Below are positions 1-7,996 of a DNA stretch of 64,000 nucleotides, piece by piece. Source of the DNA: Bacteroidales bacterium UBA5349 (GTDB taxonomy: Bacteria; Bacteroidota; Bacteroidia; Bacteroidales; Tenuifilaceae); assembly GCA_002410065.1 (NCBI GenBank), contig DHQB01000028.1, positions 75,963 to 139,962 on the forward strand, written 5' to 3'. The translations under genes and the position numbers were made by a program. Numbering within the stretch: position 1 is the stretch's first letter; each line of letters starts with the position of its first letter. Under the pieces are notes generated by a model. That model did no database searches. It was not told where the DNA came from and saw only the letters and a program-made list of their open reading frames with translations.

Positions 1-744
1 GCCCCAGCCCTTTTGGACTCTTTGAATATCCCTTTTTCAGGGGGTAGCGTTGAATCAATGTTTATTACAACATCCAAACCACTTGCTAAGGAAAAGATGG
101 AGAGAAATGGAATTCCTACTTCTCCATGGTTTTACCCAAACACAATTCCCAGGTTAGAACCAAATAAAAAATATATCATCAAACCAATATGGGAAGAGGG
201 TTCGTTGGGTTTGGATGAGGATTGTGTTTACGAGGGGAGTGACTTAGAGTTTACAAAAAGGTTATCTACACTTAGTCCCAAAAGTTTTTTTGTGGAGGAG
301 TTTATTGATGGTCGAGAGTTTAATCTTTCAGTCCTTGCCAGTGAGAGCGGGCCAGAAGTATTACCCCCAGCTGAGATTATTTTCTCAAATTATCCCGAGG
401 GAAAATGCAGGGTAGTAGGATTTTCGGCAAAGTGGAAAGAGGATAGCTTTGAGTATAAGAACACGAATCGGACTTTTGAATTTCCAACATCAGATGATGC
501 CCTGCTAATGAAATTAAAGGAATTAGCAAGAAAATGCTGGCATACTTTTGATTTGAATGGGTATGCAAGGGTCGATTTTAGGGTAGATAATAACGGAAAT
601 CCTTATGTTCTTGAGATAAATGTAAACCCTTGCATTTCGCCCGATTCAGGGTTCTATGCTGCTTGCGAGCAAGCAGGTATTCCGTTTCGCGAGGCAGTAA
701 GAAGGATTGTGAATAATACACCAGCGCTAAAGTTCAAAATCTAA
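1..744 (+). CDS. D-alanine--D-alanine ligase-like ATP-grasp protein (5' truncated by window edge)
   Basis: The reading frame is open from base 1 (Ala-Pro-Ala-Leu before the first possible TTG at 13), so the true start lies upstream of the window. The visible part holds the central and C-terminal ATP-grasp region: an N-lobe remnant with NIPFSGG, a nucleotide-binding strand (KYIIKPIWEEGSLG), the acidic FVEEFIDGREFNLSV segment and the metal/phosphate motif VLEINVNPCISPDSGF near the end. This order is that of the Ddl family, which joins amino acids in an ATP-dependent way. It could be an amino-acid ligase other than Ddl, because stand-alone Ddl-like ligases next to a GNAT gene occur in Bacteroidota. 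The GNAT gene starts 10 bp downstream, so the two are probably co-transcribed. Confidence 0.8.
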   Translation, partial: APALLDSLNIPFSGGSVESMFITTSKPLAKEKMERNGIPTSPWFYPNTIPRLEPNKKYIIKPIWEEGSLGLDEDCVYEGSDLEFTKRLSTLSPKSFFVEEFIDGREFNLSVLASESGPEVLPPAEIIFSNYPEGKCRVVGFSAKWKEDSFEYKNTNRTFEFPTSDDALLMKLKELARKCWHTFDLNGYARVDFRVDNNGNPYVLEINVNPCISPDSGFYAACEQAGIPFREAVRRIVNNTPALKFKI

Positions 745-754
745 TTCATTAATT

Positions 755-1246
755 ATGAGCAACCATATCGTTTTTAGAACTGAGCCTATTCCAGAGGATA
801 TTGAGAATATCAGAAGAATTGTTGTATCGACATCCTTTTTTCAGGATCACGAGATTCCCGTTGCCGTTGAACTTGTTGAGGAGCGTTTGGCGAAAGGTTT
901 AGAGTCGGGGTACCTTTTTATTTTTGCTGAAATTGATGGAGAAACAATTGCATACGCCTGTTTTGGTGAAATTGCATGCACAAAGGGAAGTTACGATTTC
1001 TACTGGATGGCAACCCATATCGATTACCAACGCAAAGGGATTGGTAAACAGCTAATGGATGGAGTTCAGGAGCAAGTTAAGAATCTTGGCGGTAGGGTTA
1101 TCTATATCGAAACATCCTCGAAAGAGCAGTATGTACCAACCCGTAAGCTTTATGAGAACTACGGGTACAAATTAGAGGCAGTTTTTAAGGACTTTTATGA
1201 TATTGGGGACGATAAATGTGTTTATAGCTATAAACTAGATAAATAA
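755..1246 (+). CDS. GNAT family N-acetyltransferase
   Basis: The 163-residue protein has the GNAT fold signature: a strand (YACFGEIACTKGSYDFYWM) followed by the acetyl-CoA pyrophosphate loop IDYQRKGIGKQLM (Q/R-x-x-G-x-G/A type) around residues 88-100, then the YIETSSKEQYVPTRKLYENYGY stretch typical of the C-terminal half. Family members move an acetyl group from acetyl-CoA to an amine. The substrate cannot be read from the sequence. Its start is 10 bp after the ATP-grasp ligase stop, so both probably modify or ligate the same small molecule, but that is inference. No Shine-Dalgarno sequence is evident. Confidence 0.85.
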   Translation: MSNHIVFRTEPIPEDIENIRRIVVSTSFFQDHEIPVAVELVEERLAKGLESGYLFIFAEIDGETIAYACFGEIACTKGSYDFYWMATHIDYQRKGIGKQLMDGVQEQVKNLGGRVIYIETSSKEQYVPTRKLYENYGYKLEAVFKDFYDIGDDKCVYSYKLDK

Positions 1247-1360
1247 AAATTCTTCTAATATTACTTGAGGTCCTCTTTCAGTGAAAACCATACTGTCAAA
1301 AAGAAAACATGATTTCATCATCGGTTTACCTCCAGTAAAAGCAACATTTTAAAATCCAAT

Positions 1361-2875
1361 TTGGTGTTATTGAAACCTTTTTTTAACTATCGTGTCTTCA
1401 TCTGGATGCTTTTAGGATTAGCGGTCTTAATGGGTGCCGTATTCCTAATTATTGCCCATACCTATAATCTTCAAAAAACTACTGAATATCATATTGAATC
1501 TGCTCGAGTATCGGTGACTGAAGCCAAAGAGATGGAGAATGAGCTAAAAGCCATTAAGGGTCTAACCTATACTTACATTGTGAACAAATCAAGTGTGTGG
1601 CTTGACTCGCTGGAGCATCATGATTCTAATTTCATTATTCATCTTGAAAGGGCAAGATTAAGGGCTAATACACAGGAGGAAAAACTCTTGATTCAACAAG
1701 TTTCAGCATTATTTTCCAACTATGAGCAAAATATATTAATTGCAATTGAGAGGGACAAAAATAATGACAGAACCACAGCAAATGCGCTATTGCTTCACTC
1801 TGCCCAGGACCTTTTGGGAACCATACAAAGAAAAAGCAACGAATTTATTAAAATAAACCAACAGACTGAAGAAGAACTCGAAAGGGAACAGTCTATCACT
1901 AATAGTGTAATTTCAAAAATACTCATATCCCTTGGTATTGGAGGGATTGTAGTTGGTTTACTTTTTGGGTGGCTAATTTCAAGATTACTCTTTGGTCCTA
2001 TAAATCAATTGGTTTTAACTGTTAGAGGAGCATCAGGAGAAACGGTTCTCGAAAAACTTAGACTTTCTTCTGGCAACGAGCTCAGCGAGATTGGAGATAG
2101 GGTAAAAGAGTTAATAGCTAAAATTAATAAAGCAAACGAGGATTTATCTAAAAATAAAGAGTTACTGCAATACTCGAATAAATATGCTGCATTGGGTAAA
2201 ATTGCTCCAACAATTGCTCATGAGATTCGTAATCCCCTTGCCGCAATTAAAATGCTAGTATACTCTATTGGTGAAGATAACAGCGTTTCAGAGTCAGTTA
2301 AGGACGATTTGAATATTATTTCAAGTGAGATCGTAAGAATGGAAAACTTTACAAAAGACTTTTTACGCTTCGCTAAACCTGCTGATCCTGTCTTTACCCA
2401 AGTCAACCCAACAATTGCCCTGTCGGAGGTAATACATCTTCTGAAACCCCGGTTTAAGAAGAGCAATATAATCCTTATTGAAAACACCCCTAAGTTAACT
2501 TATTCGGTTTTGGCTGATTCAGGCCAACTAAAGCAAATTTTTTTGAATATAATTTTAAATGCTATTGATGCTATGCCGAATGGGGGGACATTGACAATTA
2601 ATGCTGAAATTACAACAGCATTAAATCCGGTATTGAATGATACAGCCAAAGAGTTTATGAGGATTGATATTCAGGATAGTGGAAATGGTATTCCGCTTGC
2701 CATATTAAATAATCTGTTTGAGCCATTTATTAAGGGTTCTGATCAGGGTGTTGGTATCGGTCTTTCAATATCACAAAGCATCGCAAATTCTCACGGTGGA
2801 TGGATAGCTGCAGAAAATAGTTCCCTTTTGAGTGGAGCCGTTTTTAAAGTATTTCTCCCCACCATAATGGATTAA
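1361..2875 (+). CDS. membrane sensor histidine kinase of a sigma-54 two-component system
   Basis: An N-terminal transmembrane helix (about residues 14-33) is followed by a roughly 150-residue helical sensor region of four-helix-bundle type, a second transmembrane segment (about 185-207), HAMP, a HisKA dimerisation helix with the phospho-acceptor His near residue 287 (IAHEIRNPLAAIKML), and HATPase_c with N box (NIILNAIDAMPNGG), DSGNGIP and GVGIGLSIS. All catalytic boxes are present. The first ATG in frame lies inside the first membrane helix, so the start must be a TTG or GTG among 1361, 1364 and 1370. The NtrC-type regulator begins 4 bp after the stop, so they form a cognate pair. The signal sensed is unknown. 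Confidence 0.9.
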   Translation: MVLLKPFFNYRVFIWMLLGLAVLMGAVFLIIAHTYNLQKTTEYHIESARVSVTEAKEMENELKAIKGLTYTYIVNKSSVWLDSLEHHDSNFIIHLERARLRANTQEEKLLIQQVSALFSNYEQNILIAIERDKNNDRTTANALLLHSAQDLLGTIQRKSNEFIKINQQTEEELEREQSITNSVISKILISLGIGGIVVGLLFGWLISRLLFGPINQLVLTVRGASGETVLEKLRLSSGNELSEIGDRVKELIAKINKANEDLSKNKELLQYSNKYAALGKIAPTIAHEIRNPLAAIKMLVYSIGEDNSVSESVKDDLNIISSEIVRMENFTKDFLRFAKPADPVFTQVNPTIALSEVIHLLKPRFKKSNIILIENTPKLTYSVLADSGQLKQIFLNIILNAIDAMPNGGTLTINAEITTALNPVLNDTAKEFMRIDIQDSGNGIPLAILNNLFEPFIKGSDQGVGIGLSISQSIANSHGGWIAAENSSLLSGAVFKVFLPTIMD

Positions 2876-2879
2876 AACT

Positions 2880-4292
2880 ATGCATAAACTTTTAATCGTT
2901 GACGATGAGCAAAGTGTAAGGTACTCTTTCAAAAAGGTTTTTGGTTCAACCATGTACAATGTGAAAGAGGCTAGCAGCGCTGAAGAGGCAATAGGGGGTT
3001 TTAAATTGGAGAATCCCGATTTGGTAATTCTTGATATTGAAATGCCAGGTAAAGACGGAATCCAAGTATTAAGAGAGTTGAAACAAATTTCGCCTCAAAT
3101 TCCCATTATTATTATAACTGCATATGGCACTGGTGATAGGGTGATAAATGCAATGAAATATGGAGCGTTTGATTATATTGAGAAACCCTTTGATATTCCT
3201 CGTTTAAAGGCCATTATTGAGGATGCAATCTCAACGTCTAAAAAATCGAAATCAATTCCTGCATCAGACTTAAAGAAGATTTATCAAAAAAATGTAGATG
3301 ATAAAAATATAATGGTGGGAGAAAGCCCTGCGATTAAAGACGTTTTTAAATTAATTGGCAAGGTGGCAACTAGTGATGCAAATATTCTAGTTGTGGGCGA
3401 GAGCGGAACTGGCAAAGAACTCGTTGCTAAGGCAATACATAAGTATAGCGACAGATTATCGAAACCATTTATAGCCATAAACTGTGCTGCCATCCCCGAA
3501 ACACTTTTAGAGAGCGAACTCTTTGGCTACGAAAAGGGGGCTTTTACCGGAGCCGATAAGTACAAACCCGGTAAATTTGAAGATGCTAATGGGGGAACCC
3601 TATTCCTTGATGAAATTGGAGACATGAGTTTACCTATCCAGTCAAAATTGCTCAGAGTACTTCAGGAGGGAACCATTGAAAGATTAGGGAGCTCCAAGCC
3701 CGTTAAAGTTGATGTTAGAATTGTTGCGGCTACAAATAGAAATCTAGAGAAAGATATTTCAACAAAATCTTTTAGGGAGGATTTGTACTACCGGCTAAAG
3801 GTGATAACCATATCACTACCACCATTACGAATGAGGAAGGACGATATCCCCATTCTTGTAAACCATTTTTTGCAAAAACACTCGAGGAACCCAAAAGGTG
3901 AGGTATTAACCATTCAGCCCGAAGCCCTTAATAAGCTAATTGAGCACACTTGGCCAGGCAACATTAGAGAGCTTGAGAATGTTATAAAGCGGGCTGTAAT
4001 TCTTGCAAAAGGCAGCACATTAGGCTCTGATTTTCTATTTGATGAAGTTGAAATACCTGGCGATGGACATACAGATGATAGTGCAAGGCTATTTGCATAC
4101 CTTAGTCCCAAAATAATGTCAGAAAACGGCAAAATTTATAAGCTAGCCGTTGAAGAATTTGAGAAGGATCTTCTACTTTGGGCACTTTCTGAAACAAACC
4201 GAAATCAGGTTCAGGCAGCAAAACTTTTGGGTATTTCAAGGGTTATGCTTCATGAACGGCTAGATAAGTTCATTCGTAATGATGAACCTTGA
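2880..4292 (+). CDS. sigma-54-dependent response regulator (NtrC family)
   Basis: A receiver domain spans about residues 1-115, with phospho-acceptor Asp52 in LVILDIEMPGKDG and switch/Lys residues in ITAYG and EKPFD. A full AAA+ sigma-54 activator domain follows: Walker A GESGTGKE near 173, the sigma-54 contact loop GAFTGA near 220, Walker B GGTLFLDEIGDM, and the arginine-finger region. The C-terminus carries a Fis-type helix-turn-helix (NQVQAAKLLGISRVMLHERL). Phosphorylation should license ATP-driven opening of sigma-54 promoters. The kinase is immediately upstream and a near-consensus sigma-54 promoter lies 178 bp downstream of the stop, in front of an L,D-transpeptidase operon, which is the obvious candidate target. 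Confidence 0.95.
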   Translation: MHKLLIVDDEQSVRYSFKKVFGSTMYNVKEASSAEEAIGGFKLENPDLVILDIEMPGKDGIQVLRELKQISPQIPIIIITAYGTGDRVINAMKYGAFDYIEKPFDIPRLKAIIEDAISTSKKSKSIPASDLKKIYQKNVDDKNIMVGESPAIKDVFKLIGKVATSDANILVVGESGTGKELVAKAIHKYSDRLSKPFIAINCAAIPETLLESELFGYEKGAFTGADKYKPGKFEDANGGTLFLDEIGDMSLPIQSKLLRVLQEGTIERLGSSKPVKVDVRIVAATNRNLEKDISTKSFREDLYYRLKVITISLPPLRMRKDDIPILVNHFLQKHSRNPKGEVLTIQPEALNKLIEHTWPGNIRELENVIKRAVILAKGSTLGSDFLFDEVEIPGDGHTDDSARLFAYLSPKIMSENGKIYKLAVEEFEKDLLLWALSETNRNQVQAAKLLGISRVMLHERLDKFIRNDEP

Positions 4293-4303
4293 TGAAAAGA
4301 AAT

Positions 4304-4318
4304 TTTACACCATGTAAA
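4304..4318. promoter_or_regulatory. inverted repeat upstream of the sigma-54 promoter (possible activator site)
   Basis: TTTACA-cca-TGTAAA is a perfect 6-bp inverted repeat just after the regulator gene. It shares the TTACA/TGTAA half-site with the larger palindrome at 4423-4440. The link to the neighbouring NtrC-type regulator is inferred from position only. Confidence 0.3.
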
Positions 4319-4422
4319 TATTTCTTACAGCAGAACCTCCATTTTTATTTCCTTAAAAAAACTAAAACGCAGGTAATCAACAATTAAGGTGTTTGTGAAA
4401 TCGCTTACGGCATTTAACATGA

Positions 4423-4440
4423 TTACAAGCAGCCTTGTAA
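4423..4440. promoter_or_regulatory. palindromic putative enhancer (UAS) for the NtrC-type regulator
   Basis: TTACAAG-CAGC-CTTGTAA is a perfect 7-bp inverted repeat with a 4-bp spacer, centred about 39 bp upstream of the -24 element. Dyads a few turns upstream of a -24/-12 promoter are the usual binding sites of Fis-type helix-turn-helix regulators of the NtrC class. The regulator gene lies directly upstream. No T-run follows, so a terminator is a poorer explanation. Confidence 0.5.
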
Positions 4441-4469
4441 GATACAGATATACAGACAATAGTAGTTTG

Positions 4470-4485
4470 TGGCACGTCTGTTGAC
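4470..4485 (+). promoter_or_regulatory. sigma-54 (-24/-12) promoter of the lipoprotein/L,D-transpeptidase operon
   Basis: TGGCACG-tctg-TTGAC matches the sigma-54 consensus TGGCACG-N4-TTGC, with GG and the -12 GA separated by exactly 10 bp; only the C of the -12 GC is replaced by A. Transcription should begin near 4495-4497, leaving a leader of about 43 nt before the ATG at 4539. It lies downstream of a gene for a sigma-54 activator. The rest of the 246-bp gap shows dyads but no ORF. Confidence 0.7.
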
Positions 4486-4538
4486 TTAATAGAATTAGTT
4501 TTTAAAACGTACTAACAAACAACTAAAATTCTTAAAAA

Positions 4539-5138
4539 ATGAAAAAGATTGTATTTTACATTTCCGCCCTTGTACTGATGGTAGTATTGGCTACTGGTTG
4601 TGCTAAGTTACCTCAAGTTGAACTTGATGCAGCAAAAGCATCTTTAGAGTCTGCTAAATTGGTAGATGCTAACCGTTATTTTCCAACAGAATTTAATGTT
4701 CTTCAAGATTCTTTGAATGCAGTTACAGTTGCTCTTGAAACAGAAAAGTCAAAAACGTTTTTTTCTCGCAGTTATGATGTAATTACTGAGAAACTTGTTA
4801 AAATATCAGCAGATGCAGAAGTTCTAAAATCAAATGTTGAAGAACGCAAAGCCCAAGTTCGTGCTGAGGTTCAAGAATCTTTGGTAGCCTTAACTTCTTT
4901 AATAGATGCCGACAAAGCCCTACTTCTTAAAGCACCTAAAGGCAAAGAAGGTAAAGCAGCCTTAGAGGCAATTCAAACAGATATTACAGTAATTGAGGCT
5001 TCTGTAAATGAGATTAACACATTGATTAGCAATGGCGATTATATAACCGCTCAGGATAAGGTTAATGCTTCAAAAACTAAAGCAGAAGCAATAAAAGCAG
5101 AACTTGAAACAGCTATTGCTAAAGTAAGAAAACGCTAA
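4539..5138 (+). CDS. DUF4398-like outer-envelope lipoprotein
   Basis: The 199-residue protein begins with a lipoprotein signal peptide ending in lipobox LATGC (Cys21), so it should be lipidated and, with no Asp at +2, may go to the outer membrane. The mature part is predicted to be almost wholly alpha-helical and rich in Ala, Glu and Lys, with an ANRYFPTEFNVLQDSLNAV stretch like DUF4398 proteins (A-x-x-Y-x-P-x-E). The same kind of motif occurs in the next gene's product. It is the first gene after the sigma-54 promoter and is followed by a hairpin at 5172-5199. No catalytic residues are seen. A structural or anchoring role is inferred. Confidence 0.8.
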   Translation: MKKIVFYISALVLMVVLATGCAKLPQVELDAAKASLESAKLVDANRYFPTEFNVLQDSLNAVTVALETEKSKTFFSRSYDVITEKLVKISADAEVLKSNVEERKAQVRAEVQESLVALTSLIDADKALLLKAPKGKEGKAALEAIQTDITVIEASVNEINTLISNGDYITAQDKVNASKTKAEAIKAELETAIAKVRKR

Positions 5139-5171
5139 GAAAATATTTGTTTTAAAACTTGTAAGATGTTC

Positions 5172-5199
5172 ATAAAGCCCTGGCTAGCCAGGGCTTTAT
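5172..5199. terminator. perfect hairpin between the lipoprotein and L,D-transpeptidase genes
   Basis: Bases 5172-5199 form a perfect 28-nt palindrome (stem ATAAAGCCCTGG, centre CTAG), followed by TTTATTT and then an A-run. It looks like an intrinsic terminator or processing hairpin that would lower expression of the downstream genes relative to the abundant-looking lipoprotein. It overlaps the first codons of the longest possible reading frame of the next gene, which argues for the later ATG at 5214. Confidence 0.65.
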
Positions 5200-5213
5200 T
5201 TAAAAAAAACAGG

Positions 5214-6350
5214 ATGTTAAAGGGTCGATCTCTTAATTTCAAGATTATAGTTCTGATATCAATTCCTATAATTACTGTTGGTTTGCTTTTTGGAACTATA
5301 AGGTTATTAAAGCATAATCCACCTGTAGCAAAAATAGAAGAAGGTCGTAAAATAATTGCAAAGGCCATTGAAGCAGAAGCCGATGTTTACTCTCCTAAAG
5401 AGCTAAAACTAGCCGAAAAATATTGGAAGCAGGCAATGGACGAGTGGAAGTTAAATAACAGCAAAACCGCTGTGTTTAGAAAATTTAAGAAAACAACGGC
5501 ATTAGCAGATTTGGCAATTGAAAACGCAAAAATTGCTAAAATAAAGGCTCAGCAAACAAAAAGTAAGCTTAGAATTGAAGTTGAAAAAAGAATTAAAGAA
5601 CTTAAAGAAACATTAAAATATATTGAGTTTGCAACGAGCAAATTACCCCTAAACCATAGCATTCGTAAGAAGCTTACCCCCATTTCAATAATACTACATG
5701 AGGCAGAAATGGCTTATACCCGAAAGAACCTGATTGCTGCAATGGAGAAGGTTGAATCTATAAGTAAAAAAGTTGTCGACCTTAATCAGATAACTACTGA
5801 GGTTCTGCATGATTATTTTAAAGATTTCAACCAGTGGGTTAACCTTAATGAGGAGATGAAAAATTGGTCTAAAACGAATAACTCTGTCAGCCTTGTTGTA
5901 GATAAGTTCTCAAGAAAATGCATTGTATATAAAGCTGGGAGAAAGCATAAAGAGTTTGATGTAGAACTAAGCGTTAACTGGCTAGGCGATAAAGTTCAGA
6001 GTGGCGATAGAGCAACACCTGAAGGTAAATATAGGGTAACCAAAAAGAAAAGTGGAGGTAAAACAACTTACCACAAATCGCTTGAAATAGACTTTCCCAA
6101 CGCAGAGGATAAACTACGATTTGAACAAGAAAAAATCAAAGGCATTATTCCCAGAAATTCTAGAATTGGAGGATCAATAGCCATTCACGGCGGGGGAGGT
6201 AGAGGAATTGATTGGACAGAGGGGTGTGTTGCGCTTGAAAACAATGATATGGATAAGCTTTTTTTGCTCTGCTCTGTGGGCTCTCCCGTTGCAATAGTAG
6301 GCTCATTAGTATCACTTGATAAAATTTTTGAAGAATTCAAGAAAGAATAG
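5214..6350 (+). CDS. L,D-transpeptidase (YkuD) with N-terminal DUF4398-like helical module
   Basis: I chose the ATG at 5214 rather than 5166 because the earlier start would place the terminator-like hairpin inside the coding region and put a polar extension before the membrane anchor. From 5214 the 378-residue protein has one transmembrane helix (about residues 9-27), a long helical domain containing EADVYSPKELKLAEKYW (same pattern as the preceding lipoprotein), then a YkuD domain from about 235 with SGDRATPEGKYRV, the conserved IAIHGGGG and the catalytic Cys in DWTEGCVALEN. The Ser/Thr-His before Cys in classical members is Thr-Glu here, as in the DWT.GC subfamily. Such enzymes make 3-3 peptidoglycan links or attach proteins to peptidoglycan. 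It acts in the periplasm. Confidence 0.9.
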   Translation: MLKGRSLNFKIIVLISIPIITVGLLFGTIRLLKHNPPVAKIEEGRKIIAKAIEAEADVYSPKELKLAEKYWKQAMDEWKLNNSKTAVFRKFKKTTALADLAIENAKIAKIKAQQTKSKLRIEVEKRIKELKETLKYIEFATSKLPLNHSIRKKLTPISIILHEAEMAYTRKNLIAAMEKVESISKKVVDLNQITTEVLHDYFKDFNQWVNLNEEMKNWSKTNNSVSLVVDKFSRKCIVYKAGRKHKEFDVELSVNWLGDKVQSGDRATPEGKYRVTKKKSGGKTTYHKSLEIDFPNAEDKLRFEQEKIKGIIPRNSRIGGSIAIHGGGGRGIDWTEGCVALENNDMDKLFLLCSVGSPVAIVGSLVSLDKIFEEFKKE

Positions 6351-6368
6351 ACTTTGAACTCAAAATCG

Positions 6369-7085
6369 ATGGAAACCAATATCGAATCGTTACCTAAATC
6401 AGGCAAAACAAATCGCACAAAAAGGGCTATAGTTTTTTTGCTCTCTTTTTCGTTTACTATAGCGTTAGTTGGTTTTTGCTTTCTCAATTCGGAAGTTTTT
6501 AAAGAGGTTGCAATGTCATTCTATAGTTACCCTGACCATGATGGGGGTTTAGTAGAAAAAGACTCCATTCAGCTTACAAAACAATTTGTATCAACCCAAA
6601 AAAAAGTAGTTATACTTCAAAAAAAAATAGAGAGTCTTGCTCCAAGCAATCCGTATTTAATTATAAATACAACGAATAACACATTTGTTTTAAGAACCAG
6701 AAAAGGTATTATTCGGGAGGGTTTTTGCTCAACCGGCAGTTATACCTTACTCGATGCAGGTGATAGCCTGCAATGGATTTTTAAAACGCCAAAGGGTATG
6801 TTTCGGGTTCAGGGAAAACTTGTCGATCCACTTTGGGTGAAGCCCGATTGGGCTTTTATTGAGGAGGGACTGCCTGTACCGCCTAAAAACCATCCCGATC
6901 GCTATGAATATGGAACTCTGGGCGATTATGCACTAAGCCTTGGGCATGGCTATCTAATACATGGTACACTTTACCAAAGGTTTCTTGGACTTCCTGTAAC
7001 CCATGGTTGTGTTAGACTTGGTGATGACGATCTTAAGGAGGTTTACAATAAGCTTGTTGAGGGTTCAAGGGTTTACATCTATTAA
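6369..7085 (+). CDS. L,D-transpeptidase (ErfK/YbiS/YcfS/YnhG type)
   Basis: The frame opens with TTG at 6354, but the ATG at 6369 gives the conventional membrane-anchored start; 18 bp separate it from the previous stop. The 238-residue protein has one transmembrane segment (about residues 20-38), then a YkuD domain: LIINTTNNTFVLRTRKG, TPKGMFRV, YLIHGTLYQRFLGLPVTHGCVRL. The His-Gly and Thr-His-Gly-Cys-Val-Arg-Leu catalytic motif is fully conserved, unlike the variant in the upstream paralogue. It should form peptidoglycan cross-links or lipoprotein-peptidoglycan links in the periplasm. The two transpeptidases in tandem behind an envelope lipoprotein suggest lipoprotein tethering. Confidence 0.93.
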   Translation: METNIESLPKSGKTNRTKRAIVFLLSFSFTIALVGFCFLNSEVFKEVAMSFYSYPDHDGGLVEKDSIQLTKQFVSTQKKVVILQKKIESLAPSNPYLIINTTNNTFVLRTRKGIIREGFCSTGSYTLLDAGDSLQWIFKTPKGMFRVQGKLVDPLWVKPDWAFIEEGLPVPPKNHPDRYEYGTLGDYALSLGHGYLIHGTLYQRFLGLPVTHGCVRLGDDDLKEVYNKLVEGSRVYIY

Positions 7086-7096
7086 TATTTGACATA

Positions 7097-7954
7097 ATGA
7101 GCATGCAAATATCTTCCATATTACTCAAGGTAAAAGCTATTTCTTTTAAGCTAAAATCAGCAATAAGCACTATTCCCCTTAAATCGGTAATCATCTTTTT
7201 TATACTGCAACTTGCAGTTCTGTCTGTCGCTTTTGTAGTATTTGGAGTGTTGCCTGTTCACAGAGAGGTGAAATCGATTTCAAACTTTCTTGAAAGCAAG
7301 CCCCTGCAAGACAAACAGGAGTTGACTAAATCAAACAGCGAGTTAGTTCGGAAGATTTTGGGAAGTGAACACCACGAGGCATTTCTAAAGTCAAACATTT
7401 TACTATCAAAATCCGATTCAATATCTTTACTTATTGACCTTAAGGACAGTTTAGCCATTCTTACCTTTAAGGGCGTGTCTCTGTTTGAGACAAAGATTAC
7501 AAGTATATCCTTCAACAAAGGACTAAAAAAACTACCTCTATTCCTCCTCGATAGCTTATATTCTGGACCATTCGTGGCGACAGAGGAAATATCAAGCATA
7601 GAAAAGTTCCCCATCGTTATTAAAAAGGCGCCAAAGGATACCCTTGAGGCAAACTTGTTAAATGCCGCGCCAATACTTCCGCGGCAAAGTGACGTATTCT
7701 ATTTATTTGCTTTCGAAAATAGTATGACTGTTGAAATAGTTCAGCAAGAGAAGAATATTGTTGGTTCAAGAAGTTCCTTTAGGAACTATAAGAAAGCAAA
7801 ATCTAAGTGGATTAGAAACAGAAATTTGAATTTTCTAGTGAAAGCAGACCAAAAGGGTTATACATATCAACTTTCCATTAAGATTCCTCGCGAAGATGCT
7901 CGCTCAATTTATCGAGCATTGCCAATTAAACCTGTTGTAGTGGTGAGATATTAG
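7097..7954 (+). CDS. membrane-anchored protein of unknown function in the L,D-transpeptidase operon
   Basis: I do not recognise this 285-residue protein. It starts 11 bp after the transpeptidase stop, so it belongs to the same operon. It has a short cytoplasmic N-terminus, one strong transmembrane helix (about residues 30-52), a helical stalk and then a beta-rich extracytoplasmic domain. The segment SISLLIDLKDSLAILTFKG resembles the opening strands of the YkuD domain in the preceding gene (LIINTTNNTFVLRTRKG), but no His-Gly or Ser-His-Gly-Cys motif follows. It may be an inactive relative or a partner of the enzymes. The C-terminus (PREDARSIYRALPIKPVVVVRY region) is basic and hydrophobic. Confidence 0.75.
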   Translation: MSMQISSILLKVKAISFKLKSAISTIPLKSVIIFFILQLAVLSVAFVVFGVLPVHREVKSISNFLESKPLQDKQELTKSNSELVRKILGSEHHEAFLKSNILLSKSDSISLLIDLKDSLAILTFKGVSLFETKITSISFNKGLKKLPLFLLDSLYSGPFVATEEISSIEKFPIVIKKAPKDTLEANLLNAAPILPRQSDVFYLFAFENSMTVEIVQQEKNIVGSRSSFRNYKKAKSKWIRNRNLNFLVKADQKGYTYQLSIKIPREDARSIYRALPIKPVVVVRY

Positions 7955-7996
7955 GTTGATTTTAGGCAGAAAGAGCAACAAGCATCTTGTTTATAG

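Noticed and set aside
7958..7996. Possible terminator just downstream of the unknown envelope gene
   Set aside because: Only a short AACAAG/CTTGTT dyad without a stable stem or T-run is present.
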